DNA of 35,989 nt from Actinomycetes bacterium (GCA_021803345.1 JAJZLS010000058.1:1-35989); one strand, 5' to 3'. Shown: positions 17,650-25,878, counted from the first letter of the stretch. Notes: a model not told the origin generated them from the sequence alone. A program made the numbers and translations.

Positions 17650-17687
17650 ATGGGATCCACAGGTGGAATGCAGCCTGTGGATCCCAT
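17650..17687 (+). terminator. Strong 14-bp hairpin ending cluster A (no T-run)
   Basis: A perfect 14-bp inverted repeat: ATGGGATCCACAGG at 17650-17663 and its exact complement at 17674-17687, with a ten-base loop. It starts 22 bases after the permease stop and lies between convergent genes. There is no T-tract directly after it on either strand; a T7 run occurs about 75 bases later. It probably ends or protects the 3' end of the long plus-strand transcript. Confidence 0.6.
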
Positions 17688-17970
17688 CAGCTGAGATATC
17701 AGATCGTATGATTGGTTACTGGGCGAGTTAGTCCGTAGACATTGCAAAAATTTCGTTATCTCTTTTTTTGAAAATTTATAAGATAAATCATCATGGACCC
17801 GATTGCTAGGGGTCAAATTTCGGTAGTGGTGGCCATACTATTGCATTTGCGAATGGTAACTAAACTGCATCGTTCGTTTTCAAGTTCGCCTGGGACAAAA
17901 GAAATGTTACCAGGATCCGTATCTAGTGCCAAAGTAGCTACTTCCGCTCCGAGATGCCTAGCTTTTACGT
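17688..17970. other. Convergent intergenic region
   Basis: This stretch separates the plus-strand permease from the 3' end of the minus-strand IclR gene. It is AT-rich, with a T7 run at about 17762-17769 followed by AAAATTTATAAG. I see no coding signal on either strand that looks real. It probably holds transcription-end signals only. Confidence 0.45.
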
Positions 17971-18810
17971 TCAAAGTTGTCCGATATGTCTATTGGCTAC
18001 TGGTAGTGAGCCGTAGCCAATAGGAGGAGTGCCTCCGCTTCTTCTAGTTATAACCTGTGCACAGCGTCGAACGGCTTGACCTGCTGAGTCCACATTTGCT
18101 GAATTTAGCTGGCTTGAAAATGCAAGCGAACAAACTACCTGGGTAACTCTTCCATTTGAGTCAAAGATTGGTGCCGCTACCCCACCTTGTGCCGTATTGA
18201 ATTGCTGAATACTTTCAGAGTATCCTTTATCGCGTACCCTGGATAGAGCTGCATTCAGCTCCTCTACAGTGGTGATGGACTTTTCAGTGAACTGGGTTAG
18301 TCCATAGTCTCCTACCAATCGTTCGACCTCAGTTGGCTCAGTCCATGCCAGAAAAGCCTGCATTATAGCGGGAGCGGCAAACGGAAATCCATCACCTACA
18401 CTTACGGTAACTCGTACTCCCGTGGTTTTTTCTGCGGCGGCCACGACGCGATATCCACCACCGCGTTCTCGTTCAACAATAAACACCACAAAACCAAGTT
18501 CTGCACTTGTAGCCTCGATCTCTTGCTGTGCTATCTCGTTTCTCACATTATCTGTGATACCGGTAAGCACTAAAAGCTTGGGACCGAGAGTCCATCCTGG
18601 CGAGTTGTCACGACTCGTGACCCACCCAGCTTGTTCCAATACCGCTAAAATGTTGTAGCAAGTACTGCGATTTAATTTTAATTCATTTACTAGAGTTCCA
18701 GGGGCAACCAATTCCGGCCACCCTTGTGCTAGCCTTTCGATTATTTTAATTGCGGCAGATACGGCCGGTACATTGGTAGCCAAGTCTAAAGTCACTGCTC
18801 CTTCTTGCAA
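17971..18810 (-). CDS. IclR-family transcriptional regulator
   Basis: DNA-binding regulator of up to 279 residues. The N-terminal winged helix spans about residues 15-80 (AIKIIERLAQGWPELVAPGTLVNELKLNRSTCYNILAVLEQAGWV), followed by the IclR effector domain (GFVVFIVERE, VSVGDGFPFAAPAIMQAFLAW, GGVAAPIFDSNGRVTQVVCSLAF). The start is uncertain: TTG at 18810 lacks a ribosome site, while GTG at 18795 sits very close behind AAGGAG. It lies 23 bases after the second UbiD gene on the same strand, so it is probably cotranscribed with the RraA-like and UbiD genes and controls cluster B. The last codons overlap an 11-bp inverted repeat. Confidence 0.88.
   Translation of the reverse strand: MQEGAVTLDLATNVPAVSAAIKIIERLAQGWPELVAPGTLVNELKLNRSTCYNILAVLEQAGWVTSRDNSPGWTLGPKLLVLTGITDNVRNEIAQQEIEATSAELGFVVFIVERERGGGYRVVAAAEKTTGVRVTVSVGDGFPFAAPAIMQAFLAWTEPTEVERLVGDYGLTQFTEKSITTVEELNAALSRVRDKGYSESIQQFNTAQGGVAAPIFDSNGRVTQVVCSLAFSSQLNSANVDSAGQAVRRCAQVITRRSGGTPPIGYGSLPVANRHIGQL
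17990..18023. repeat. 11-bp perfect inverted repeat at the 3' end of the IclR gene
   Basis: CTATTGGCTAC at 17990-18000 and GTAGCCAATAG at 18013-18023 are exact complements with a 12-base loop. The repeat lies inside the last codons of the minus-strand IclR gene, whose stop is at 17971. In the RNA it would form a hairpin just ahead of the stop codon. No T-run follows in either direction. It may stabilise or end the minus-strand transcript. Confidence 0.5.
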
Positions 18811-18833
18811 TAAGTAACTTTGCGGTTATTTGA

Positions 18834-20279
18834 TTAAATTGGGTTCAAGATATGTGACCATTTGGCTTCCACCGTTCTCAAGTATTCGGGGTTTGATTCC
18901 GCCACTTTTGGAAACGTCGTCAAACGTTCGAAAGGGCGGCAAGCATCTACGATTGCCCGATTGTTATACGAGGGTAATCCGGGAACCAACATTGGGTCAA
19001 GTTTACTTCCCCATGTTTTATGTAAAATTTCAATGTCGGTTGCTGGATCGCAACGAGTCGACATTGCCCAAATTACCTGGCCTAAGTCACTTGGGTCAAT
19101 GTCGTCATCTACAACAACCACGAAGCGGTTCATATAGGCTGCAGCTGGGCATTGTGCCGTCAGAAAACCCACTTGACGGGAGTGCCCAGCAAAGCGTTGT
19201 TCCAGAGATACTGCAATAAATAGCCTGCCGCCCCCGGACTCATGTGCCCAGGCAGAACGAACACCAGCTACCCCCATAGCAGCCAGTTCATCCTGGATCA
19301 TCGCGGACTTCAACATGGTTCGCATGTATGAATAGTCGTGTGGAGGTTTATTCGGCGGAGCACCTAACAAGATTGGATCGTCGCGATGATAGAGTGCCTG
19401 AATATCTATGGCTAAGGCTGGTCGCCCGTCTCCGGAATAGTATCCAGTCCATTCTCCGAATGGACCTTCATTTCTGGTGTTATCAGGGGTAAGCCAACCT
19501 TCAATTACGATTTCGGCGCCAGCAGGAATAGGAAGGCCTGTAACTGGTCCCAATACCACTGGCACATGTTTGCCAAGAATTGCTCCAGCGTAATCGAGTT
19601 CGAAAATCCCTGACGGAACTTCAGTCCCGCCCACTACTAAAAGAAGGGGATCGTGACCAAATGACACTGCAACTGGTGCTCTACCTGCCTTCTTGAACCA
19701 TCTATCAATGTGTTGGGCCCCATGTTTGCCTGGGACTGCTGCCAAGGTCACAGATTTTCCGTCATCTTGGACTTCCATTCTGTAGCAGCCACCATTGTAT
19801 TTCCCGGTTTCTGGGTCGCTTGTTACAACAAAACATCCGGTGCCGATGTATCGTCCGCCGTCATCTTCATGCCATCTGGGGACTGGGAATTTCAATAAAT
19901 TAATATCTTTGTCTTCGATATGATTTTCAAAAAACGGTGCAGAATCTATGATTGTGTGACTAAATGATTTAGAATCCGCCGCCCACTTTGAAGGCTTTGA
20001 GTGTAAAGCTGCTACGAGTTCAAGGTTGTTTAAGTCCTCTCCCAGGTTCAAGGTTCTGCCCAGCCTGCCCGGCGTGGTAATACTTCCGGTAAGAATTCTA
20101 TACCCAGGTAAGTAATCAACTATATTATCGAAAAGAAGTGCATTGGACATAGGTTTTTTATAGTTTATTTCTGCAATTGCTCCGATTTCAAGGTCCCAGT
20201 CAGCTCCATTGATATGCGTTATTTCATCTTTTGCTATAGCTTTATCTATAAATGTTCTTAGGCTTAACAGTGGTTCCAT
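18834..20279 (-). CDS. UbiD-family prenylated-FMN-dependent (de)carboxylase, copy 2
   Basis: A second UbiD-type enzyme, 481 residues, with the same intact centre: YIGTG at 144-148, Asn162 and Arg167 in YNGGCYRMEVQDDG, and the glutamate pair Glu271 and Glu276 in EGPFGEWTGYYSG. It aligns with copy 1 along its length (shared stretches include KPPHDYSYMR and GHSRQ), so they are paralogs, but many positions differ and the substrates may too. GAGAGG precedes the ATG. Upstream on the same strand is the RraA-like gene (gap 145 bases), downstream the IclR gene. Cofactor must come from the UbiX-like protein encoded in cluster A or from elsewhere in the genome. Confidence 0.93.
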   Translation of the reverse strand: MEPLLSLRTFIDKAIAKDEITHINGADWDLEIGAIAEINYKKPMSNALLFDNIVDYLPGYRILTGSITTPGRLGRTLNLGEDLNNLELVAALHSKPSKWAADSKSFSHTIIDSAPFFENHIEDKDINLLKFPVPRWHEDDGGRYIGTGCFVVTSDPETGKYNGGCYRMEVQDDGKSVTLAAVPGKHGAQHIDRWFKKAGRAPVAVSFGHDPLLLVVGGTEVPSGIFELDYAGAILGKHVPVVLGPVTGLPIPAGAEIVIEGWLTPDNTRNEGPFGEWTGYYSGDGRPALAIDIQALYHRDDPILLGAPPNKPPHDYSYMRTMLKSAMIQDELAAMGVAGVRSAWAHESGGGRLFIAVSLEQRFAGHSRQVGFLTAQCPAAAYMNRFVVVVDDDIDPSDLGQVIWAMSTRCDPATDIEILHKTWGSKLDPMLVPGLPSYNNRAIVDACRPFERLTTFPKVAESNPEYLRTVEAKWSHILNPI

Positions 20280-20424
20280 GCTTTAGCTGCCTCTCGTATA
20301 GGTGATTTTATTTCAATAAAAGTAGCATCAGGGCTGATGGCATAATTGAGTTAAGTTTTTGCATAAAGGTGATTTAATTACTTGTCAGAGCTCTTCAGAT
20401 TCTAAAAATTGTGATTGCCGTTGG

Positions 20425-21099
20425 TTAGTCCGATAACTTCGTTGTAATTGAATCTTTTAGACTATGGCCGGATTTACTGAATCCATAAAGATCGTAGGTA
20501 TATTCGCCCTTAATGATTGATTTTTTAGTTCCCATTTCCTTCAAATAGTTTTGTTCTGCAGTTGCCAAAACCATGTCCACGCGGTTCTTGGGTATTACCA
20601 CTCCACCATCCCCATCAAGTATGATGGTGTCGCCTGGCATGATTTTCACGCCTCCAAGAGTTATCGGCACATTCATCTGGCCGATTTCATCTTTTGCAGC
20701 CGCCCGTGCGCTAATCCACCGAGACCAGATCGGTAATCCCAGCTCGCGAATAGCGTCTGTGTCTCTGACCGCTCCATTGATGAGAATTCCAGCTACCTGG
20801 GCCTTTTGCGCTTGGAGCGCGAGGAGCTCGCCGATAAGAGCCAGCGGCACTGGAGATTCCATGGAAATAGCCAGTATTTCGCCGGGAAGGATATATTTCA
20901 TAACTTCATGCACAGAGCGGTTGCCACCGGAGCTGAGTAGCAAAGTTCGTGCTGGTCCGGCGATCCGACTAGTGGGAATTATTTGTTTAAGATCTAAGTC
21001 AATCAAACCATTTTTATTTGATGCTTCGTAGATGCTCGCAACGCCAAAATTTGCAAATCGTTTATACACATCATGGCCAAGATCAGTTTTAGTGCTCAT
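20425..21099 (-). CDS. RraA-like protein (HMG/CHA aldolase superfamily)
   Basis: Cytoplasmic protein of 224 residues of the RraA / 4-hydroxy-4-methyl-2-oxoglutarate aldolase family. Family elements are GPARTLLL, the GELLALQAQKAQVAGILINGAVRDTDAI segment with the Arg-Asp pair used for metal and pyruvate binding, LPIWSRWISARAA, and the late MPGDTIILDGDGGVVIPK motif. Catalytic members split 4-carboxy-4-hydroxy-2-oxoadipate-type acids to pyruvate, or decarboxylate oxaloacetate, at the end of aromatic routes; others only bind RNase E. With a UbiD gene next, an aldolase or decarboxylase role is favoured. It is divergent from the CoxG/Mo hydroxylase genes, sharing a 157-base control region. Confidence 0.85.
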   Translation of the reverse strand: MSTKTDLGHDVYKRFANFGVASIYEASNKNGLIDLDLKQIIPTSRIAGPARTLLLSSGGNRSVHEVMKYILPGEILAISMESPVPLALIGELLALQAQKAQVAGILINGAVRDTDAIRELGLPIWSRWISARAAAKDEIGQMNVPITLGGVKIMPGDTIILDGDGGVVIPKNRVDMVLATAEQNYLKEMGTKKSIIKGEYTYDLYGFSKSGHSLKDSITTKLSD

Positions 21100-21187
21100 A
21101 AGGTTCGATCCAATCTTTATCTTAGTTTTAACTCGTCAATCTGTAATAACCAGACTTCTGCAACTCCGATCGCTTAGACCAAAATGG

Positions 21188-21216
21188 TTGACATGGGGTG
21201 TCGTACAGACTAGTGT
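21188..21216 (+). promoter_or_regulatory. Candidate promoter of the CoxG-CoxMLS operon
   Basis: TTGACA at 21188-21193, a 17-base spacer and TAGTGT at 21211-21216. The start site would be about 21223, giving a short leader before the TTG start at 21257. The spacer holds TGTCGTACA, and AGAC-N4-GTCT (21207-21218) straddles the -10, which could be a regulator site. The same box pair and spacing occurs at 25879. The region also lies upstream of the divergent RraA-like gene. Confidence 0.6.
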
Positions 21217-21256
21217 CTATTGCACAGAACATAAGGTCTTGTCAGGCGGTCAATAA

Positions 21257-21871
21257 TTGCAGATTTCTTCAGACTTTAGCATTGAAAGCGATCCTAGTCA
21301 CGTTTTTGATATTTTTCTTGATCCAAAGGTGATGAGGCAATGCATTCCAGGTTGTACTGACCTTGAACGAATTGATGACCTCCATTATCAGGGTGGCCTG
21401 ACAAATGAGGTAGCACACGTCAAATTCAGTGCCCGATTCGCGGCCGAAATCGTTGAGCTTGACCGGCCTAACCGAATAAAGGCGGTTTTGTCAGGTGAGG
21501 ATCGTCGCCTGGGTAGTTCTATCAAAGTTACTATCAGTCTGGATTTGAAACCACGTGATACTGGGTGTGATGTCGCCTATCAGATGGAAATTGCACTATG
21601 GGGGAAGCTTGGACGACTAGGAGAATCCATCATTAGAAGACGTACCAGCGAAGTTGAGAGGGATTTTGTTTCAGCCGTAGTGCGCGCTTGTAACGAGTCG
21701 CAAGCGCAAATATCTGTCGGAGAGCTTTCAGCCGTATTATCGCCGTCACCTTTGCCTGATGAAGCGCAAAGATTAAAGGTCGATCAGTTTGCAGTAAATG
21801 GAAATACCGATTCGGTAGGTTTCTTGGTGCGGGTCTGGCGACTGGTTAATCGTTTCAGGAGAAAAAAATGA
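21257..21871 (+). CDS. CoxG-like SRPBCC protein
   Basis: Protein of 204 residues of the CoxG branch of the START/SRPBCC fold. The N-terminal domain (about residues 1-145) shows the CoxG pattern FDIFLDPKVMRQCIPGCTDLE, YQGGLTNEVAHVKFSA and LSGEDRRLGSSIKVTISLDL. The basic C-terminal tail may contact the membrane. CoxG proteins are encoded with Mo hydroxylases and are thought to anchor or mature them; the precise role is not settled. The TTG start is the only reasonable one, because an in-frame TAA lies directly before it. AGGCGG is a modest ribosome site. It overlaps the next gene by four bases. Confidence 0.83.
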   Translation: MQISSDFSIESDPSHVFDIFLDPKVMRQCIPGCTDLERIDDLHYQGGLTNEVAHVKFSARFAAEIVELDRPNRIKAVLSGEDRRLGSSIKVTISLDLKPRDTGCDVAYQMEIALWGKLGRLGESIIRRRTSEVERDFVSAVVRACNESQAQISVGELSAVLSPSPLPDEAQRLKVDQFAVNGNTDSVGFLVRVWRLVNRFRRKK

Positions 21872-22719
21872 GACCTAATGTATTTCGACCTCAGAGCCTC
21901 CAAGAGGCTTGCAGTCTCTTAGAGGAACACGAAGAGGCTTTAGTTTATGGTGGTGGGACTGCTCTTCAGATTCTTCTAAAACAGGGGATTCTTGTTGGAA
22001 GCTCCTTTATCGATATATCTGGGATTCCCGGACTCGCCGAGATAAGTTTTACAGATGACTTTTTGCGGGTAGGTCCGATGGTAACCTTGCGCAGGATGGA
22101 GCGGAGTGAGGAGATTAGGGAGCTATTCTCGCTTGCGTCATCTGCGTATGCCAAAGTTGCGAACCCCAGAGTCCGCAATACAGCGACTGTAGGCGGAAAT
22201 ATTGCTCATGGTGATTATCGACTGGATCCTCCCGTGGCTTTGCTTGTACTTGGAGCCAGCGTGGAACTTACCTCGAGAAATAGTATTCGCAAAGTTCCAT
22301 TAGAGGAATTCTTTGTTGACTTTCAAGTTACTGATATTTCAGCAGGGGAGATTGTCACAGCGGTTGAGATTCCAAGATCTATTCATCTTGCCGGTTCCAG
22401 TTTTGTAAAGCTTTCTAGTTTGAGTGCAAACGATTGGCCAAGTGCCTCTGCTGCTGTGGGATTGATGGAAAATGACAACGGTGTTCATACTTTGCGATTG
22501 GCTTTGGGTGCGCTGGCAGCCACTCCGGTGATGGCAACGGTCGATATTAGAAATCTCAATTTGGATCAGACGCTGGAAGCGTCACTATCTAAAGCGATGG
22601 AGTTGATGGATCCCATTGCTGATGTGCGAGGAAGCGTGAAGTACAAGTTGAGATTAGGTCGTGTCGCAGTTGAGGAAGCGATTAGAAGCGCTTGGAAGGA
22701 GGTACCCAATGGGCGGTGA
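21868..22719 (+). CDS. Mo hydroxylase FAD-binding subunit (CoxM-like), set 2
   Basis: FAD subunit of 283 residues. Signature regions are ALVYGGGTALQILLKQG (about residues 25-41) and NPRVRNTATVGGNIAHGDY (about 98-116), with the usual C-terminal CO_deh_flav_C domain. AGGAG lies seven bases before the ATG, which overlaps the CoxG stop. It passes electrons from the small subunit to an acceptor. It differs well from the set 1 FAD subunit, and here the large subunit follows immediately, so the gene order (M-L-S) differs from set 1. The two sets therefore look like separate acquisitions rather than a recent duplication. Confidence 0.9.
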   Translation: MRPNVFRPQSLQEACSLLEEHEEALVYGGGTALQILLKQGILVGSSFIDISGIPGLAEISFTDDFLRVGPMVTLRRMERSEEIRELFSLASSAYAKVANPRVRNTATVGGNIAHGDYRLDPPVALLVLGASVELTSRNSIRKVPLEEFFVDFQVTDISAGEIVTAVEIPRSIHLAGSSFVKLSSLSANDWPSASAAVGLMENDNGVHTLRLALGALAATPVMATVDIRNLNLDQTLEASLSKAMELMDPIADVRGSVKYKLRLGRVAVEEAIRSAWKEVPNGR

Positions 22720-25051
22720 TTTGACAAACTTGGAAATTGAGAATGACGCAGCAGCAGTGGGCCAGAGTTGGCAGCGTTCAGATCTTGAAGCCAAGGTAAG
22801 GGGAACGTTTCGTTATACAGCTGACCTGCCAGTTCCAAGGTGTCTTTACCTCGGCGTTCATCGCGCAAGTCAACCTCATGCAAGAATTCTAAATATTGAC
22901 ATTAGTAGTGCTTTAGAGATGCCAGGGGTCGTGAGAGTGGTAACAGGCGCTGACCTGTTTGGTATCTATGGTGAGCTAATTTATACCGGACCTGCGTTTG
23001 CGGACCAGCCCCCAATTGCAATTGATAAGGTTCGCTATGTAGGTGAGCCGATAGCGGTTGTAGTCGCAACAGATTTGATTACAGCTCGAGCTGCTGCGGA
23101 TGAGGTTTATGTCGAATATGGTGAGCTTCCAGCAGTTCTGGATGTCGACGATGCAATAAGTGGAAGTGACTATGTCCACGAGCATCTTAGGCCATCGTCA
23201 GTATTTAGTGATCTCAAGCACCTCCAGGGGCGTGGTGAGACAAACGTGAATTATGAGTATAACCTGACCTCCGGTGACGTGGAAAAGGCGAAAGCTAACT
23301 CTGATAAAACCGTATCTGGTGAGTTCTGGTGTCCACCCACGTCGCATGTGGCCATAGAATTGTTTAGCACCACAGCATGGGTGGAGGGGAATCGTTTGGA
23401 AGTGGTTACTACCACTCAGACTCCCTCGTATGTACGACAAGCGCTTGCATCGATGCTGGACATCAGATTGAATCAAGTCAGAGTGAGGACTCAGCCTTTG
23501 GGTGGCGGCTTCGGATCGAAAATGTATGACCGGTTGGAGCCGCTAGTTGCAGCAATTTCCTGGACCTACAAACTGGCCGTAAAGTTGGAGATTACCAGGG
23601 AAGAGACTTTTGTATTGACGACTCGACATGGTGTAGCGGTCAGCTCTCAAATGTCGGCTGATTCTATTGGGATGATTGTGTCAGCTGAGGCGGATGTCCG
23701 TTACGACACTGGCGCATATGCCGATATCGGTCCGAGGATTGCCTCGAAATCGGGAATGGTTGCCTGTGGACCATATAAGGTTGCAAATGCTCGCGTTCGC
23801 TCCCGTTGTATTTATACCAATAAGACATCTGCTGGACCGTTTCGAGGATTTGGAGTGCCGCAGGTTACTTGGTCGCACGAGTCCCTTGTAGATGAACTTG
23901 CAAGAGAGTTTGGCGAGGATCCTGCCCAGTTTCGCAGGAAGAATTTGCTACGGGAAGGCGATGTTGCGCCGATGGGCACGGTCATGCACAGCGCAGATTT
24001 TGTTGGATGCATGGACGCCGTTACAAGCGCAATTGGTTGGAATACGCCCCTTGAGCGAGCCCGTGGACCATGGAGGTGGGGACGCGGTGTGGCTGTTGGT
24101 ATAAAGGCAGTTCTGACTCCTACGATTTCAAACGCGGTACTGCAGCTTAATCAGGATGCCAGTGCCACCCTGTTAATATCTACCGTTGACATGGGTCAAG
24201 GCAGCGACACCATTATGGCCCAAATTGTCGCAGAGATTCTTTGTCTCGGACCAGATCAGGTTCGGGTCGTAAACCCAGATACGGACATCACCCCCTATGA
24301 CACCATAACTGCTGGTAGCCGATCCACTTATCACACTGGCAACGCTGTAAAGAAAGTGGCCGAACGCATGAGGGAGAAGCTCATTTCTATCGCCGCTCAG
24401 CTTTTGGGTGTTTCCGAAACTGATTGCAAACTGACTAATGGTGGTGTGGTTGCCAGTTCAAGCCAGAAATATCTCTCGATTGATGAAATCATGCAGCTGC
24501 ATTTTGGCGCTATTGGCACAACCTTGACGACGGAATCAAATTTCACCACTGAATGGATCCCCTATGACAAAGAGACTGGTCAATCGGTCAAGGTCACCGA
24601 ACATTGGTTTGCTGGAGCGGCTGCAGTGGAACTTGGCGTTGACACCAGGACGGGCAGAATCCATATAGCACACCTAGCAGTTGCGGGTGATGTTGGCCGG
24701 GCAATTAACCCTGCACTGGTAAAGCAGCAGCTTGAAGGCGGGGCCATAATGGGATTAGGTCATGCGCTGTTTGATGAGATTGTGATGGATCATGGCCAGA
24801 TGATAAACGGGACGTTGCTTGACTATCAATTGCCATCCGTAAAGGACCTTCCTGACCGGCTGACTCCAATAATTATAGAGAATCCGCATCAAACCGGACC
24901 TTTTGGGGCCAAGGGGGTTGGAGAGACCGCAATTATTCCAATAGCTCCGTCAATAGCTAATGCGGTCCGGGATGCCATCGGAATTCGTTTTACTAGATTG
25001 CCACTTACGCCAGAACGACTGCTAATGGCGATGGCTGGAGAAGGGGACTGA
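22709..25051 (+). CDS. Mo hydroxylase molybdopterin-binding catalytic subunit (XdhD/CoxL-like), set 2
   Basis: Catalytic subunit of 780 residues. Motifs: GGGFGSKMYDR near residue 268, PFRGFGVPQ in the active-site region (typical of xanthine-dehydrogenase and related heterocycle hydroxylases), DMGQGSDTIMAQ, GSRSTYHTGNAV, and GAKGVGETAIIP with the catalytic Glu near the end. I chose ATG 22709, six bases after a perfect AAGGAGG; it overlaps the FAD-subunit gene by 11 bases. The Phe-Arg-Gly-Phe-Gly pattern differs from set 1, so the substrate probably differs. The neighbouring UbiD and RraA-like genes suggest a ring hydroxylation step in an aromatic or heterocyclic pathway. Confidence 0.92.
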   Translation: MGGDLTNLEIENDAAAVGQSWQRSDLEAKVRGTFRYTADLPVPRCLYLGVHRASQPHARILNIDISSALEMPGVVRVVTGADLFGIYGELIYTGPAFADQPPIAIDKVRYVGEPIAVVVATDLITARAAADEVYVEYGELPAVLDVDDAISGSDYVHEHLRPSSVFSDLKHLQGRGETNVNYEYNLTSGDVEKAKANSDKTVSGEFWCPPTSHVAIELFSTTAWVEGNRLEVVTTTQTPSYVRQALASMLDIRLNQVRVRTQPLGGGFGSKMYDRLEPLVAAISWTYKLAVKLEITREETFVLTTRHGVAVSSQMSADSIGMIVSAEADVRYDTGAYADIGPRIASKSGMVACGPYKVANARVRSRCIYTNKTSAGPFRGFGVPQVTWSHESLVDELAREFGEDPAQFRRKNLLREGDVAPMGTVMHSADFVGCMDAVTSAIGWNTPLERARGPWRWGRGVAVGIKAVLTPTISNAVLQLNQDASATLLISTVDMGQGSDTIMAQIVAEILCLGPDQVRVVNPDTDITPYDTITAGSRSTYHTGNAVKKVAERMREKLISIAAQLLGVSETDCKLTNGGVVASSSQKYLSIDEIMQLHFGAIGTTLTTESNFTTEWIPYDKETGQSVKVTEHWFAGAAAVELGVDTRTGRIHIAHLAVAGDVGRAINPALVKQQLEGGAIMGLGHALFDEIVMDHGQMINGTLLDYQLPSVKDLPDRLTPIIIENPHQTGPFGAKGVGETAIIPIAPSIANAVRDAIGIRFTRLPLTPERLLMAMAGEGD

Positions 25052-25055
25052 GAAG

Positions 25056-25523
25056 ATGAATATGGTTTTTCAGATCAATGGTCGAGACGTCGGAATTGAA
25101 GTTTCCGACAGCGAGCTTCTGCTCGACACTCTCAGGCACATTGGATTTAGCAGTGTCCGTGAAGGCTGCGGGGTTGGAGCATGCGGGTCATGTACCGTTC
25201 TAGTAGATGGGAAAAGTGTTAGCTCTTGTTTAGTGTTGACGAGTAGGTGTAATGGCTCCTCAATTCTGACAAGCGAAGGTCTTGCAGATGACGATCCTGT
25301 GGTTAGCCAATTCATAAAGAATGGCGCGGCCCAGTGTGGTTACTGTATACCTGGCTTTGTCATGATGGTAAGCGAACTCCTTAGCGAGAACCCGATTCCG
25401 ACGGAGCAGGAGATCTACAATCACCTGGAGGGAAATATTTGCCGCTGCGGCAGTTACCCGGAGATTGTCCAGGCCGCTATGGATGCGTCAAAGGCTAAGC
25501 AGACTTCAAAGTTAACTTGTTAG
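25056..25523 (+). CDS. Mo hydroxylase [2Fe-2S] subunit (CoxS-like), set 2
   Basis: Small subunit of 155 residues with both iron-sulfur sites complete: Cys38, Cys43, Cys46 and Cys58 (EGCGVGACGSCTV, SCL) and Cys94, Cys97, Cys129 and Cys131 (QCGYCIPGF, ICRCGSYP). It carries electrons between the Mo site and the FAD. It follows the large subunit by four bases. The start could be ATG 25056 or ATG 25062; the first is taken for its spacing from GGGG upstream. Last gene of this operon before a 500-base gap. Confidence 0.92.
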   Translation: MNMVFQINGRDVGIEVSDSELLLDTLRHIGFSSVREGCGVGACGSCTVLVDGKSVSSCLVLTSRCNGSSILTSEGLADDDPVVSQFIKNGAAQCGYCIPGFVMMVSELLSENPIPTEQEIYNHLEGNICRCGSYPEIVQAAMDASKAKQTSKLTC

Positions 25524-25878
25524 CACTGAATTTATCTTCCGGTGTCAAAATGTGGTCGTATGCCGGGAAGCGGCATTTACTTGAGTATTGAGTTGACTCA
25601 CAAACTGTCTGAAGCTCCAAGCCCAGGCTTGGACAGAGGTGAAGTTTTTGAAAGGAACATCGACATTGGTAATTAGCCAATCCAAAGCTGATATGATGTC
25701 GATTAATTTGGATCAATTTGGATTTCTTTGGACTCGATATTGCCGACTGGTCGGACCTAATTGTACATTCTTCGATATCAATCCCGTATGAAGCTACTCG
25801 ACAATAGGTCGTATCTGAAGTTCACTTATCACGCGCTGAGTTGATTTGGGGATCCGCCGTGGTTAATTGGCTAGCTGT
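25524..25878. other. Intergenic region between set 2 Mo hydroxylase and second ABC importer
   Basis: No convincing gene. Small inverted repeats occur: ATGCCG / CGGCAT around 25560-25576 shortly after the last stop, and the near-palindrome CCAAGCC-CA-GGCTTGG at 25617-25632. AATTTGGAT is repeated at 25705-25713 and 25715-25723. These may be transcription-end hairpins or regulator sites. The promoter for the next gene begins at 25879. Confidence 0.45.
25617..25632. repeat. 7-bp palindrome with 2-base centre
   Basis: CCAAGCC at 25617-25623 is matched by GGCTTGG at 25626-25632 around a CA centre. The near-zero loop fits a protein-binding palindrome better than an RNA hairpin. It lies about 95 bases after the Mo hydroxylase stop and 250 bases before the next promoter, so its role is open. 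Confidence 0.4.

Noticed and set aside
17793-18023. Plus-strand open frame of 76 codons
   Set aside because: No family pattern, and it runs into the antisense of the IclR gene; probably chance.
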